This document shows, piece after piece, positions 32,101 through 41,699 of a stretch of 64,000 nt of DNA. The first letter of the stretch is position 1. Each line of letters starts with the position of its first letter. The notes under the pieces are model-generated. The model had not been told where the DNA came from and searched no databases. It worked only from the letters and a program-made list of their open reading frames with translations. The position numbers and the translations under genes were made by a program. This DNA comes from Amyelois transitella (lineage: Eukaryota > Arthropoda > Insecta > Lepidoptera > Pyralidae): positions 3,202,001 to 3,266,000 of the forward strand of contig NC_083522.1 of NCBI RefSeq assembly GCF_032362555.1, in the 5' to 3' direction.

Positions 32101-35100
32101 CGTAATCCTGACCGTGGTGCAATCATCTTTCTCCAGAAACTTGACAAGCGCCGACTTGTTGTTGTCTCTCTCCTTCTCCTTCCTGATTGGCTGAGGATTA
32201 GTGGGCGGGGCTTTGCGAGAGATCGCACCAATGAACGCCTCGCCGTATTTGGTTGTGAAATATAAGGCGTCGTGAGTTAGTGCCGCGTGAGTTATGACGG
32301 TTTGATGGCTTAGGCCGAAGACGCATCTGAAAAACCAATCATTTTAAAATTTTCTTGGCTTATAAATTAGGCTAATAAACTTGGGAGATTCTTCTTGTAG
32401 GCGACGGGGATGGCGGCAGTAATCTTTCATTATTTGAATCTCAATTTCTTCATCAAGCCTTACAGCTGAGCGTTGCATTTCGGTCTCGTCAAGACTATTG
32501 GCTTTGTCTTCACCGCAAGGGATAAAGATGTGATTATATGTATGTGTTATAAAACTCTTCTGTCACTGTGTGTGTGTGAGTGACTGTTTGACTGACAGAC
32601 AATGCACAGCCCAAACAGCTGGTTCTAGACTTTAAAAATATATATATTGTATAGAGTATAGACTATACCGCCGCTTTTTCTACACATGCACTTTAGAAGC
32701 GGTAGTAGTTATAATTAGATTTAAGTTATGTGACGTCAATAAGTGACACCTTGTATCCAATTTTGAAAATAAATCTATTCTTTTCTACTATTGTATTCTG
32801 TATAAATGCAACCAGTGCGAATCCGGGGCGGGTCGCAAGTTACAAATAAAAAAAAAAAAAAAAACTGAACAAAAAAAAACAATACCTGGTGAGTTGAGCA
32901 GTGGAATCTTGCCATATGAGCAGTTGTCCTACACTGGTGAGCAGCAACACTGTGACGCGAGAATACGCGCCTTGCTCGCTCACTTTGGCCTCCACGCACG
33001 CTTGTTTTACGTTTATTTGCCTGTTAAAGGTATAATGTTTTCATTTTATAATAACCTTTGAGATTTGATTTTGGAAAATTCACGTATCGTACTAGTTCAT
33101 AGTATGGATGAAAGTAACTTTCCATTCCCTTAAGAATTTCAAGAAAACCTCTCTCGAAGTGTTCTACGTATGGCATAAACATTTTTAACTTTTTCTGCCT
33201 AGGCCGTTGTCGATCAGACAAGTCAGTGATAGAAAAAATCAATAAATATTCTCACGTGAATTTACCAAAATACTTTCTAATTACTTCTTAACTCTTATAT
33301 CATCATACATTATTCCTAACATATTAAATTTTAATGAAATTCAGTGGTTTCAGCTACCTACACATTGTGAAATTCAAACTTATTTTTTTTATGCCTATCT
33401 TGATCCATAAATTAACACTCACTTGATTGCGATTTTCTTGCATATGTACTTGTGCAGTAAGTACACGTCTCCTCGGCTGGTGGTGATGACAGTGGCCGCG
33501 TCGCCCACCCCCACTAGCTGAATGCCCGCCTCCTCTTTGTTGTTTACTGATATTGCCACCTACAAAATAATCAATATTTTGTAATAACTCCTTTTAACCG
33601 CCTTCAAAAGAAGGTGGTTCTCAATTCCACCTGTAGGTTTGTATGTTTCTCCGCAATTATCTCGCAAGGAGAAGGTTTTAGAAATTTTACCGACTTCGGA
33701 AAAGAAGGAAATCGATATGAGGCGGTTCTCTTTTTCTTTTAAAGTTATCTTTTGATCAATGATTTTGTTGACGGTACTTTGATAAATGAAGAAGATTAGT
33801 CGTTTATTGGCCCTCACCAATAGAAATAGAATACGTCATGGCAAGCCTTTCTCCCGAGCCTTTATCAACACATCATTGCCACATTTTCCAAAACTGCCGG
33901 CCAGAATAAACACCTGAAAAACGACGATACAAGCTAAACAAATTAAATTACTCACCCTCTTAGGAGCAGGTACCACTTTGTCCTCTTGCGAGTGTCCCAA
34001 TTGTCCCAGATTTGTACCCCAAGTGTACACAGCGTGTATATTCCACACGGCGACATGCGACCGAGCGGCCACCACGCCTAGCGGTTTAGATATCTTGAGC
34101 AATGATTTTGTTGACGGTACTTTGATAAATGAAGGTGTGTTGGTAGTTGATTGGCTGGCGTTATCAGCGTTGTTTAAGTTGTATTGGATGATCTGAAAAA
34201 AATGAGATCCAAACATATAATAATAGTAACTGATCGATGTCTGCACTTGAAAGTCAAAATGGTAAGTGGCAAAAAATCAATATATATTCAGCAGAAGACC
34301 AGTAGAAGCCAATGAAAAATAAAAACCCCACCCTTCTAAAAGGCAATATAGGGGGGGGGGGGGGGGGTCAGTTTTTTCAGTGTAATTTTACGGAGAAGTC
34401 GCGAGCAATAGCTAGTATTAAATAAAACTTAACATAATTAATTTCGTTGTTTTTGTTTAGTGAAAACGATACTTAGGTCCGTCACTCAGCATTATTCCAA
34501 GATTTCGTAAAATAATGTTCATAAGTGACATATTCATATTCAATTAAACAAATTTCTCAATCTTTACAAGTCAAAATTAAACAACAAAATTTAACATAAC
34601 AAAGATCTCATAATACTACAATATGTCATTACATAAATTCTATTCTTACCGTGCCGCTTTCAAGAAGAAAAACGGTAGACGTCAGAGTCACGGCCGCCTG
34701 CTGACACGGCTCCGGCAGCCGGACGGCGACCGGCCGCAGCGCCGTGCCGTGCGGGCCGCCGGCGCGCGCCGTCTGCCCGCACACGTACACTTCCGGCCCG
34801 GACGCGCCTTCGCACAGCCATATACTGTGGAACTTGCCCAGGCAGACCTGTGGATTCAAATATATATACATACCTATATAAAAAATATGTATATATCTAT
34901 AAAAATTAAGGATCTATAAAAAAATGCTGAACGTGCGTATTTATTAGTGTATAATTATAATATTTGGGTCAAACCCACGATGTAGTTTTCACTAATTTGT
35001 AGACATTTATCGTTCACATTAGTTCGATAAAGAGCGTACCTGATTTATATTTTACATGTTGTGAAAAGATCTGACAGCCTTTACAGTACACTTACTCTTA

Positions 35101-38100
35101 GAACTTCTTCAGGCCACGCCTGATATCTAGTTTTCTAGATCGTCTGTTTGAGGTATAAGAGGTATTAAATTAAATTTGAAAAAAAAGCCGATGAACTGTC
35201 TAATAAAAAAATCCTTCTTATTATGTTAAAAATAAAAGACAAATTACACAAACATAATTTAATTCAATTTCTCTACATCGGATGCCTAACATGTTGCGGA
35301 AACGTGTTGCTGATATGGCTATGCGCGTACGCACTAGGCGTATATTTATATGTTTGGAACGGATTCACGGAAGACACGACCTTCACCACTTTCTTCGGAG
35401 GCTCATCCACATACGACATAGTGTCATACGACGGTTTTGCCTGTATTTGTGGCTCAGGATGGTACCTAGAAGGTAAAAATGTAGCCCGACTTGCCATTGA
35501 CCTAACTAAAGGCTCGCCTCGAATAATGCAGTAAGCGAAAAACGTCAAAACTGAATACAAAATAGCAAGTAACGCTACATAAAATATCAACAACGCTTTG
35601 TTGTCGATGATAGCTTTCCTTATTGCGAGAAAACACCCGATGTTCTTGTACGATTCATTTGTGGGATCTTCATTTAAGGTACAATTCTGTGATACAGGCG
35701 TTAAATCGCCTTTATTTTGCAATTTACAACATTGCACGGGGTATTGTAGGTTAGGATTAATTTTATGCCAATGCGAGTAAGTGAAGTCTCTGTAACTGTT
35801 CACTCCACAACATTCGTAATTCTGCATAGTGTAATTCCATAGGAATGTTATCAAATCATTTTCTTTTCCATATTCTGATATCAAGGACTTCTCTAAGTAT
35901 TCCCTTGTTTTCTGGTTATCCGAGTATATGTTATAAATGCCTGTTATAAAAAATATCCAGAAAGCGATTGAGGATAATACTGTGACAAGGAATACGTAAG
36001 TTTTAATAGCGCATTTCATCCGGCAACCGGCGCCTAAAATGCCACAGCAAGACGTCATCATTGCAAGAATAGCGATTGGTATCAAAATCGACGTCATCGG
36101 TGTAAACCACAGTTTCAAACTGACAAAATCCGCGATGCTGCTAACTAAAGAACTCTTCGTCACAGTGAAATTCACATCTCTAAATAATTGCACGTTGAAC
36201 GAACACCACAGACAAATGAAGAAACTGAGCATGCCGAACAGAAAGAACAGAAAGTTTGTGAAGCCAAGACAGGTCCTCGGTAAAGCAACTGTATGCATTT
36301 TAATTTTATTAAAGTAATTCGCTAAAATCTAAATAATTCTGTTTTCATGCTGTATTATTGTGAATTTCATTGACAGTTGACTTTAATTTTTATGAAAAGA
36401 ACAATGTCAAATATTGAGAAGTTTTTAATTTTTTTAAGATTGATATGCTACATACAAACTCATTAATGTCACCTGTTGCGCAAACTGCTTTTATTTGTTT
36501 TGAGAGAATACTAGTCTTTAATTGCCTTCATGAAGACAAAACATTCAGAATTTTTTAAATAAAAGTGTCATTACAAGCTTCTGCAAGGGCATCGCTCCTG
36601 TGGGAATTTTCAGAAAAGTAGAAGCCTATTTTACTCCTGAATATTTGAGGTGCGCACCTGTTTAACACACACGTTGGTCCTATTAAAGCAGCCGAGAAGC
36701 TCCGGGGTGTTCCTCTGTAGCTGTGTGCCCGTGCCTAGCGTATAGTTTGAGTTGCTTCCCCACACGTACACCTCGCTGGGCCCATTACCCAAGTGCTTGT
36801 ACATGTATTGGCGGTCTAACATGGCGTGTTCCAGCGCTTTATAGTCGTCTTTGTCCACGATGTCTGTGTTTACACCTGAAAATGCAATTTTATTTATTGG
36901 TTTCCATTAAATCGTTCTAGCTGGATCTCAACATTTGAGAAAATTCGTGTTTCCCATATTTTAACCCAAGATCATATTCTCACGTAAAATAGTTGTTAGA
37001 GCACGATAATTTGGTTTTATTTTTCGTATTTTACTATTTTTTCTGGTTTTCTGACGTCAAACTAACTAAATACCCCGAACCCCGCTCGGCCACCCAGGTG
37101 CTTATAAAATGAATTTCCCAACAAAAAGATGAATTATTATTATTTACCTTTATTTCAGTATCTAATGAATTGGCCTATATGTATTCATGCTAATATATTG
37201 AAAAGTTGGATTCAGATCTTCATTATTATAATTTAATAGCATTTTATGGGCATACCAAACTTCATCAGCAAGACAGCGGCATGTATCTGGCCGTAGAAGA
37301 TGCTCCTGTGCAGTGGCGTGTACCCGGACTCCCTGTCGCGAGCGTTCACGAACGCCACGGACGAGTGCCGGACCAGCCAGTCCATTAAGCGGACCCGGCC
37401 GCGAGATGATGACATGTGGAGAGCTGTGCGACCCTGAAACACATATAGATGATTGCACCATAAAGTATACAGGATAAAGGATTTTACAAAATGGCAAGAT
37501 GAAAGGTGGCTTTATGCAAATTCTTCCAGGCAACCCATAAGAAGTAGATAAAATGTCAATATCAGCTATTCTAAATCCCTTATCTGGTCATTCTCTGATA
37601 ACGGCTTTAGAATAGCTGATATTGACTCTCAATTATTTTTAATGAATTTGTTATTGGATTTTAGTTTTGCTTCTATAGTTTGGCTACAAATGAATAACTT
37701 TGGAAACAAATTACCCAATTTTTGGTGTTTATGCCAATTGACCTCCATGACTATTGACTAGGTTTAGTTGAACTTAACCCGATCTAATGAAATTGATGTT
37801 GACAGGGTAACTACTCTATTTGTTGCTATTATATGTAAACTCTCCAGCAGTCTAGAAAAGACTGAAAGGCCACATTCACGTGTATGGCAAAATTATAGGA
37901 TTGAAATCCTATGACTATTATTGGAATGAGATTCAAATAATGGTAGGTTGTTAGACCATTATTAGTTTATTAGCCTTTTCTTTGGTCGACTATAACACTA
38001 CTGATGCCCAACAAGATATCTGGCAATTGGAAAACTTAGGTTATAATGTTTTTATGAAGAACTCACCTCAAAATCGAAAGCTTTGTTGAAATTGGCGCAA

Positions 38101-38231
38101 GTAGCTTTGATGAAACACGCCAAGGCCTCATCACTGCTGGACCTTTTTGTTATGGCACTCGTTAAAGTATGTCCGTGACTCCTAGACCTGCACCGCCTAG
38201 TGCAGTCTACTTCTGCTTTATTCTTACTCAT
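26113..38231 (-). CDS. Ibtk: inhibitor of Bruton tyrosine kinase homologue (ankyrin-RCC1-BTB protein), 15 exons
   Basis: Exons: 38231-38067, 37433-37256, 36875-36658, 34847-34650, 34192-33956, 33559-33423, 33020-32886, 32326-32029, 31364-31242, 30643-30486, 30034-29910, 29660-29480, 28491-28290, 27983-26757, 26244-26113. All junctions are GT-AG and keep frame, giving 1237 residues (human IBTK is 1353). Order: ankyrin repeats about 56-115 (GRTALHMSSSRGRVRLMDWL, GYTPLHRSIFYGQIHAAVLL); RCC1-type repeats about 150-420 (EVYVWGSNSNYTLGTG, AVYTWGTNLGQLGHSQ); first BTB from about 550 (LFPAHIYIIASHSEHLYKLY, ILRYMYTGTCDV); second BTB from about 740 (LVAAHKCVLAARLEYFNGMF, VIDFLYTDSC); a long charged tail; and the family end (TKPLALTQ, then EELERFYNVHEADDEWITVQ). 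In animals the protein serves as a CUL3 ubiquitin-ligase adaptor; the symbol describes the vertebrate founder. AATAAA, minus sense, is at 26063-26058. Intron 3 holds a tetraspanin gene; other introns hold SINEs and dispersed units. Confidence 0.94.
28592..28835 (+). mobile_element. tRNA-derived SINE, copy 3, in an Ibtk intron
   Basis: Intact head with GGCCTCAGTGGCGCAGCGG and GGGTTCGAATCCCGG, the same body as the other copies, and tail TATTTATTTAA then A-rich. It lies antisense to Ibtk in the intron between exons 12 and 13. A short RTE 3' fragment (CTCTGCCTACCCCTCCGGG) lies just upstream at about 28520-28570. Confidence 0.9.
29362..29472 (+). repeat. dispersed unit, truncated copy
   Basis: Carries TTGAATCTCAATTCTATCAT, TCAGTCTTTTCGAGAC, TTGGCTCTGTCTACCCC and ends with (TATG)n next to the donor of Ibtk exon 12. 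Confidence 0.75.
29690..29830 (+). repeat. dispersed repeat with (GTTT)n
   Basis: Contains GTTTGTTTGTTTGTTTGTTA followed by CCTCTTCACGCGTTATGTAC and an AAATTTTGCGTATAT stretch. A related piece with (GTTT)n lies at about 30900-30995. Both are in Ibtk introns. Confidence 0.6.
30222..30466 (+). mobile_element. tRNA-derived SINE, copy 4, in an Ibtk intron
   Basis: Near-identical to copy 3: head CGGCCTCTGTGGCGCAGCGG, B box GGTTCGAATCC, and A-rich tail at about 30456-30466. It lies antisense to Ibtk, between exons 10 and 11, and its tail comes close to exon 10. Confidence 0.9.
31684..31946 (+). repeat. dispersed unit, full-length copy, in an Ibtk intron
   Basis: Starts CCGTGTGGTTCCCGGCACCA, runs through GAATAGGACCACTCCATCTC, GGCTAGCAACCTGTCACTAT, CTTCAAGACTGTTAGTTCTG and ends CACGTGACTATATGAATGAA. 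It is the same length as the 19205-19472 copy in the opposite orientation. Confidence 0.82.
32390..32545 (+). repeat. dispersed unit, diverged 3' half
   Basis: Contains TATTTGAATCTCAATTTCTT, AGACTATTGGCTTTGTC and GATAAAGATGTGATTATATG. In the Ibtk intron between exons 7 and 8. Confidence 0.7.
34351..34367. repeat. poly(G) run of 17
   Basis: Seventeen consecutive G bases in the Ibtk intron between exons 4 and 5; on the transcribed strand this is a C run. The length may be unreliable because such runs are prone to sequencing and assembly error. Confidence 0.8.
35273..36298 (-). CDS. intronless tetraspanin nested in Ibtk intron 3
   Basis: 341 residues from an ATG at 36298, one open exon. Four membrane segments are visible: about 12-34 (FTNFLFFLFGMLSFFICLWC), 66-92 (PMTSILIPIAILAMMTSCCG), 97-120 (YVFLVTVLSSIAFWIFFITG) and 234-260 (LLIFYVALLAILYSVLTFF). 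The large extracellular loop has the diagnostic CCG (YECCGVNSYRDF), a second CC pair (PVQCCKLQ), two further Cys and NCT/NES glycosylation sequons. The cytoplasmic C-tail of about 80 residues is longer than usual and has several Tyr. Tetraspanins organise membrane microdomains with integrins and other partners. The gene lies between Ibtk exons 3 (ends 36658) and 4 (starts 34847) on the same strand, so it would need its own promoter. Lack of introns suggests a retrocopy origin, but the frame is intact and it looks functional. The subfamily is not assigned. Confidence 0.9.
   Translation of the reverse strand: MHTVALPRTCLGFTNFLFFLFGMLSFFICLWCSFNVQLFRDVNFTVTKSSLVSSIADFVSLKLWFTPMTSILIPIAILAMMTSCCGILGAGCRMKCAIKTYVFLVTVLSSIAFWIFFITGIYNIYSDNQKTREYLEKSLISEYGKENDLITFLWNYTMQNYECCGVNSYRDFTYSHWHKINPNLQYPVQCCKLQNKGDLTPVSQNCTLNEDPTNESYKNIGCFLAIRKAIIDNKALLIFYVALLAILYSVLTFFAYCIIRGEPLVRSMASRATFLPSRYHPEPQIQAKPSYDTMSYVDEPPKKVVKVVSSVNPFQTYKYTPSAYAHSHISNTFPQHVRHPM
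37555..37626 (-). repeat. 72-nt perfect-stem hairpin in Ibtk intron 1
   Basis: Arms 37555-37575 and 37606-37626 are perfectly complementary over 21 nt. Inside them CC/GG and TTATC/GATAA can extend the stem, leaving a loop of about 12 nt. It could be a tiny palindromic MITE or a precursor-like hairpin RNA; the sequence alone does not decide. Confidence 0.6.
37845..38000 (+). repeat. dispersed unit, strongly diverged
   Basis: AGTCTAGAAAAGACTGAAAG, TGAGATTCAAATAATGGTAG and a trace of the GTCGAC end are recognisable. In Ibtk intron 1. Confidence 0.45.
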
Positions 38232-40030
38232 TTTTAACAAAGTTAATATAAAATATCTTAAGTCTAAATTTATTTAGTAATATCAAATATGTCGGTATTA
38301 ATATAAAAGCAGGTACTGTAGAGATGATCCCCTGTGGTAATAACCCCTAAGGGGTTACACGTAATGTCGTCTTAACAGGACATAATGGTAGTTGTGGCTC
38401 TCTGAAACAAAGAATGCTATGAAGATTTCTCATATTCAAATTTGCACTTAGTGAGCGCAAAACCTTAATGATGTGGGTATTGTAGAATAAATGTTCTCTA
38501 AACATTCTCTATTAAATCTGATGATCATGAGCTATCATGGTTTGACTGAGAAGGAACCTCTCCACACAAAAAGAGCAGCTAGGGAGTACCGTGATTGCTG
38601 AAAACTAATTGTGAAGAAAATTAAGAAATATGATTGATTATATGTTCTTTTGTGTAAGGGAAAAGGCAGTGTGCTGCCAACTTTGACCAACCTAGGTCTG
38701 CTGACTGATTTAGACCGACAGCTAGCAGTCAGTGGCATGGCATGGCTATGCTGTTTAATCACACACATTCAATCTAGTCTAACATTGGTATATTCCTTGT
38801 TAATGTTTTCCTGAAATTTTTATACTAAAGCTCTTGAGAGCAATGAGTTTGATATGAAGATAGCAGGGTCCATGTCTATTATTAATTTTTGTATCATCTT
38901 CTTAATTAAACTCATTAAACACAAACTTGTTCCATTGGTTATACAATGGGTCTCACACTAGACAAGCCTTTTGTGTGGTAACCAATATCATTGTCCGCAG
39001 ATAAAGTTTTAAAAGTAGCCAATGAAATGTTTCAGAAGTTAAATTAGAATGCACAAATGTAGGTTTGTTGTTTTGAAATCCATGAATTTTTTCCTTAGAT
39101 AAGTACAAGTGCATCCCAAATAGCTCAGACTCTGGAGCAGTAAGATTGAAGACAAAAGAATATATGGTTATCATTTTGATAACTTTCCTAGTATAAATGT
39201 TTAGAGGTATGTAATTTAAGTTCTGTTCACTCTCAAGGACAAATGATATTTGATAAGGTGACAGATTGAGTGAGAGAAATTTTAGCCGGCTGATTTTATA
39301 TTAAAATTTGTGTATAATAAAAGAGGCACATATTAATCTATAAAATGATACAATATATAATAATTAAAGTACCTTTACAAATAAACAGCTGTTTGAAAAA
39401 TTGTCGTCACAATAGCAAAGTTGGGCACCATTTTCTACCTTAAAAACAGTGTTGAAAAATACATAAAATATAATAGCCGCAAATTAAAACCGCATGAAAT
39501 AATCAATGTGATATTCCTAATAAAAATTTAAAATTGCGAAATATTGCAGTCGCCAAATAAACGGAGATCAGTCGGTTTTTTTCGGAGACACTATTGCCAA
39601 CTGACTCCAATTAAAAAAGGCGCTACCTTGGTCATAAAAGCGCCATTTTAGCCTATGTAAAAATCGTTGCCCATTATCTAATATGGTCAAATATGCAACA
39701 GATATTGCGACGAATGTGGCGAGTTGGCAACATTGTTTTGATTACGTTAAGATAGACTGTCAAGTCAATGAATGTGACATTGATTGACAGACGAGGGCAT
39801 TTGCATGGGTGCATATGGTTTTCGCTTGCTTTTATTTTAAAATAAAAAAAAGCGTAGTAAAAACTCATGCTAACCGTCATTGTCAGGCATTGTCAAAGTC
39901 AACGTAGGTAGTCATGTCTATTGAACATTTCTCGTGTCAATTGTTTTCATAAAAATTACAGATGATTGTTGTGTAATCCATCTAGAAATAATAATTTGTA
40001 TTGTAATTAGTTTATTGTAAAATTAAAATA
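38232..40030. other. intergenic region between divergent Ibtk and NDUFS4
   Basis: No coding exon supported. The two genes are head-to-head with start codons 1.8 kb apart. No TATA box is evident near either start. The proximal 200 bp before the NDUFS4 ATG are likely its promoter and leader, but no element can be named with confidence. Confidence 0.5.
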
Positions 40031-41344
40031 ATGTTGAAGGCAATAAACAGTGTGGCCAGATTGCCGAAAAGCCCTTTGTACAGGTAAGAATATGATAGAT
40101 TTATATTTGGTAGTAGGCAGAGGTACCTCTGCCAGAGTAATTGCAGTGATTTCAGCATACAATCAAAGAATTATTAACAGCTAAAAACTACTTCTTCGCT
40201 ACTTCATCCCAAATTTTCGGTCGTAGGGTCGGCACAATGTAAGTTGCGTATAATTTGTCCTCATAATAATGATTAGTGATATCACCAATTCAATTTGGGA
40301 TCTAGCATCACTTTATTTTTCATTAAATGTCTGTATCCGGATTTGTTATCTTGTAAAAGAGTTTACTTTTGCTACAAGTTTCCGTAATAATTTTAAAATG
40401 AAGATATATCCCAAAGCCTTTCCAAGCAACCCTGTCAATAAGTATTCTTAAATTTTATTTTATGATTTTCAGATCCCTGCCTGCTTTTTCAACTAATAGC
40501 GCAGATTGGGCTAAAGATAAAGATCCTACATGTGTTAAAGAGGCCCCTAGAATAGAAAATGAGAAAATAATTTCCCTGCCTGAGGAAGAGCAACAAAAAT
40601 ATGCATTGGAAGCAAAGATCACGGTCCCTGTCAAGGTAAATAATAATATAAAAAGAATGTAGTCCAGTAGTTTTTGAGTTTATTTGTTACAAACATACTA
40701 ATCATTCCTCTTTATTGTGGATGTGGATGTACATGAAGGTGTTTTAAAATATGTGCTGTGCATAAAAGCATAGGTTGAATTCCCATCTTGGCCATGAACT
40801 TCCGGCACTCCTTTTATTTTCTACTTTATAATAAAACATGAAAATGTATAAAAATAAATATTTTAGTAACAAAAGTGATGATGGTACGTTCAGAACCCTT
40901 TGTTCGCAAGTCATACTCAAACAAGGCTAGGTTTTTTTAATGATAATATTATTCTTTCTAATGAAAACAATATTAATCATCTTTCAGGTGGATCTAAGTC
41001 CGATCATGGGTGTTCCAGAGGAGCACATCCGCACTCGCCGCGTAAGGATCTACCAGCCAACAAAGAACGCAATGCAAAGTGGCACCAGCAACATCCATCA
41101 CTGGGAAATGGAATTTGACAACCGCCAACGCTGGGAGAACCCACTCATGGGTTGGACTTCTACCGGGGATCCTCTCTCCAACATGAAGGTCCAGTTCACG
41201 TCTCCCGATGAAGCCATAGAGCATTGCGAGAAAAATGGCTGGGTCTGGTTCCTGGATGTCCCGAAAACGGAAAAGGACTTCAGGCCTAAGAACTATGGAA
41301 TAAACTTCTCATGGAACCGCCGCACTCGGGTGTCTACCAAGTAG
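40031..41344 (+). CDS. NDUFS4: NADH:ubiquinone oxidoreductase 18 kDa subunit NDUFS4, 3 exons
   Basis: Exons 40031-40083, 40473-40635 and 40988-41344; junctions are GT-AG and keep frame, giving 190 residues. The first exon codes MLKAINSVARLPKSPLYR, a basic amphipathic mitochondrial targeting sequence. The mature part has RRVRIYQPTKNAMQSGT, HHWEMEFDNRQRWENPLMGW, DPLSNMKVQFTSPDEAIEHC and the family end KNYGINFSWNRRTRVSTK. This is an accessory subunit of the peripheral arm of complex I, needed for late assembly of the NADH-oxidising module. The length is close to the human precursor (175 residues). The Drosophila equivalent is called ND-18. No defects are seen. Confidence 0.97.
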
Positions 41345-41483
41345 AATGTTAGTACAATAATTAATTTGTTGATTTTATTTAATTTTAGATACTTCAAGAA
41401 TTTGATGTAATTTGCAGAATACATTATGGCAATTAGTTGCTGTTTTTTTATTCAACACTTATTTCAATTAATATATCATTACG

Positions 41484-41672
41484 AAGTACCCGGCACATTA
41501 GAATAGGACCACTCCAGCTCTTTCCCATGCTAATAATGTTATAAACTTGGGATTCATCTTGTAGGTGATAGAATAGCAACCTGTCACTATTTAAATTTCA
41601 ATTCCATCATAAAGTCATACAGCTGAACTTGGCCTTTCAGTCTTTTCAAGACTTTTGGCTCTGTCTACTGTA
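41484..41672 (+). repeat. dispersed unit copy downstream of NDUFS4
   Basis: GAATAGGACCACTCCAGCTC, AGCAACCTGTCACTATTTA, CAGTCTTTTCAAGACTTTTG and GGCTCTGTCTACTG in the usual order, without the (TATG) tail. Confidence 0.75.
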
Positions 41673-41699
41673 AATCAGAACACTGAGCGCGAGTTCGAC

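Noticed and set aside
33836-33914. Extra Ibtk exon after exon 5 (GTGTTTATTCTGGCC start)
   Set aside because: Exon 5 to the exon at 33559 keeps frame without it, and the stretch has no good donor and lies beside repeat-derived sequence.
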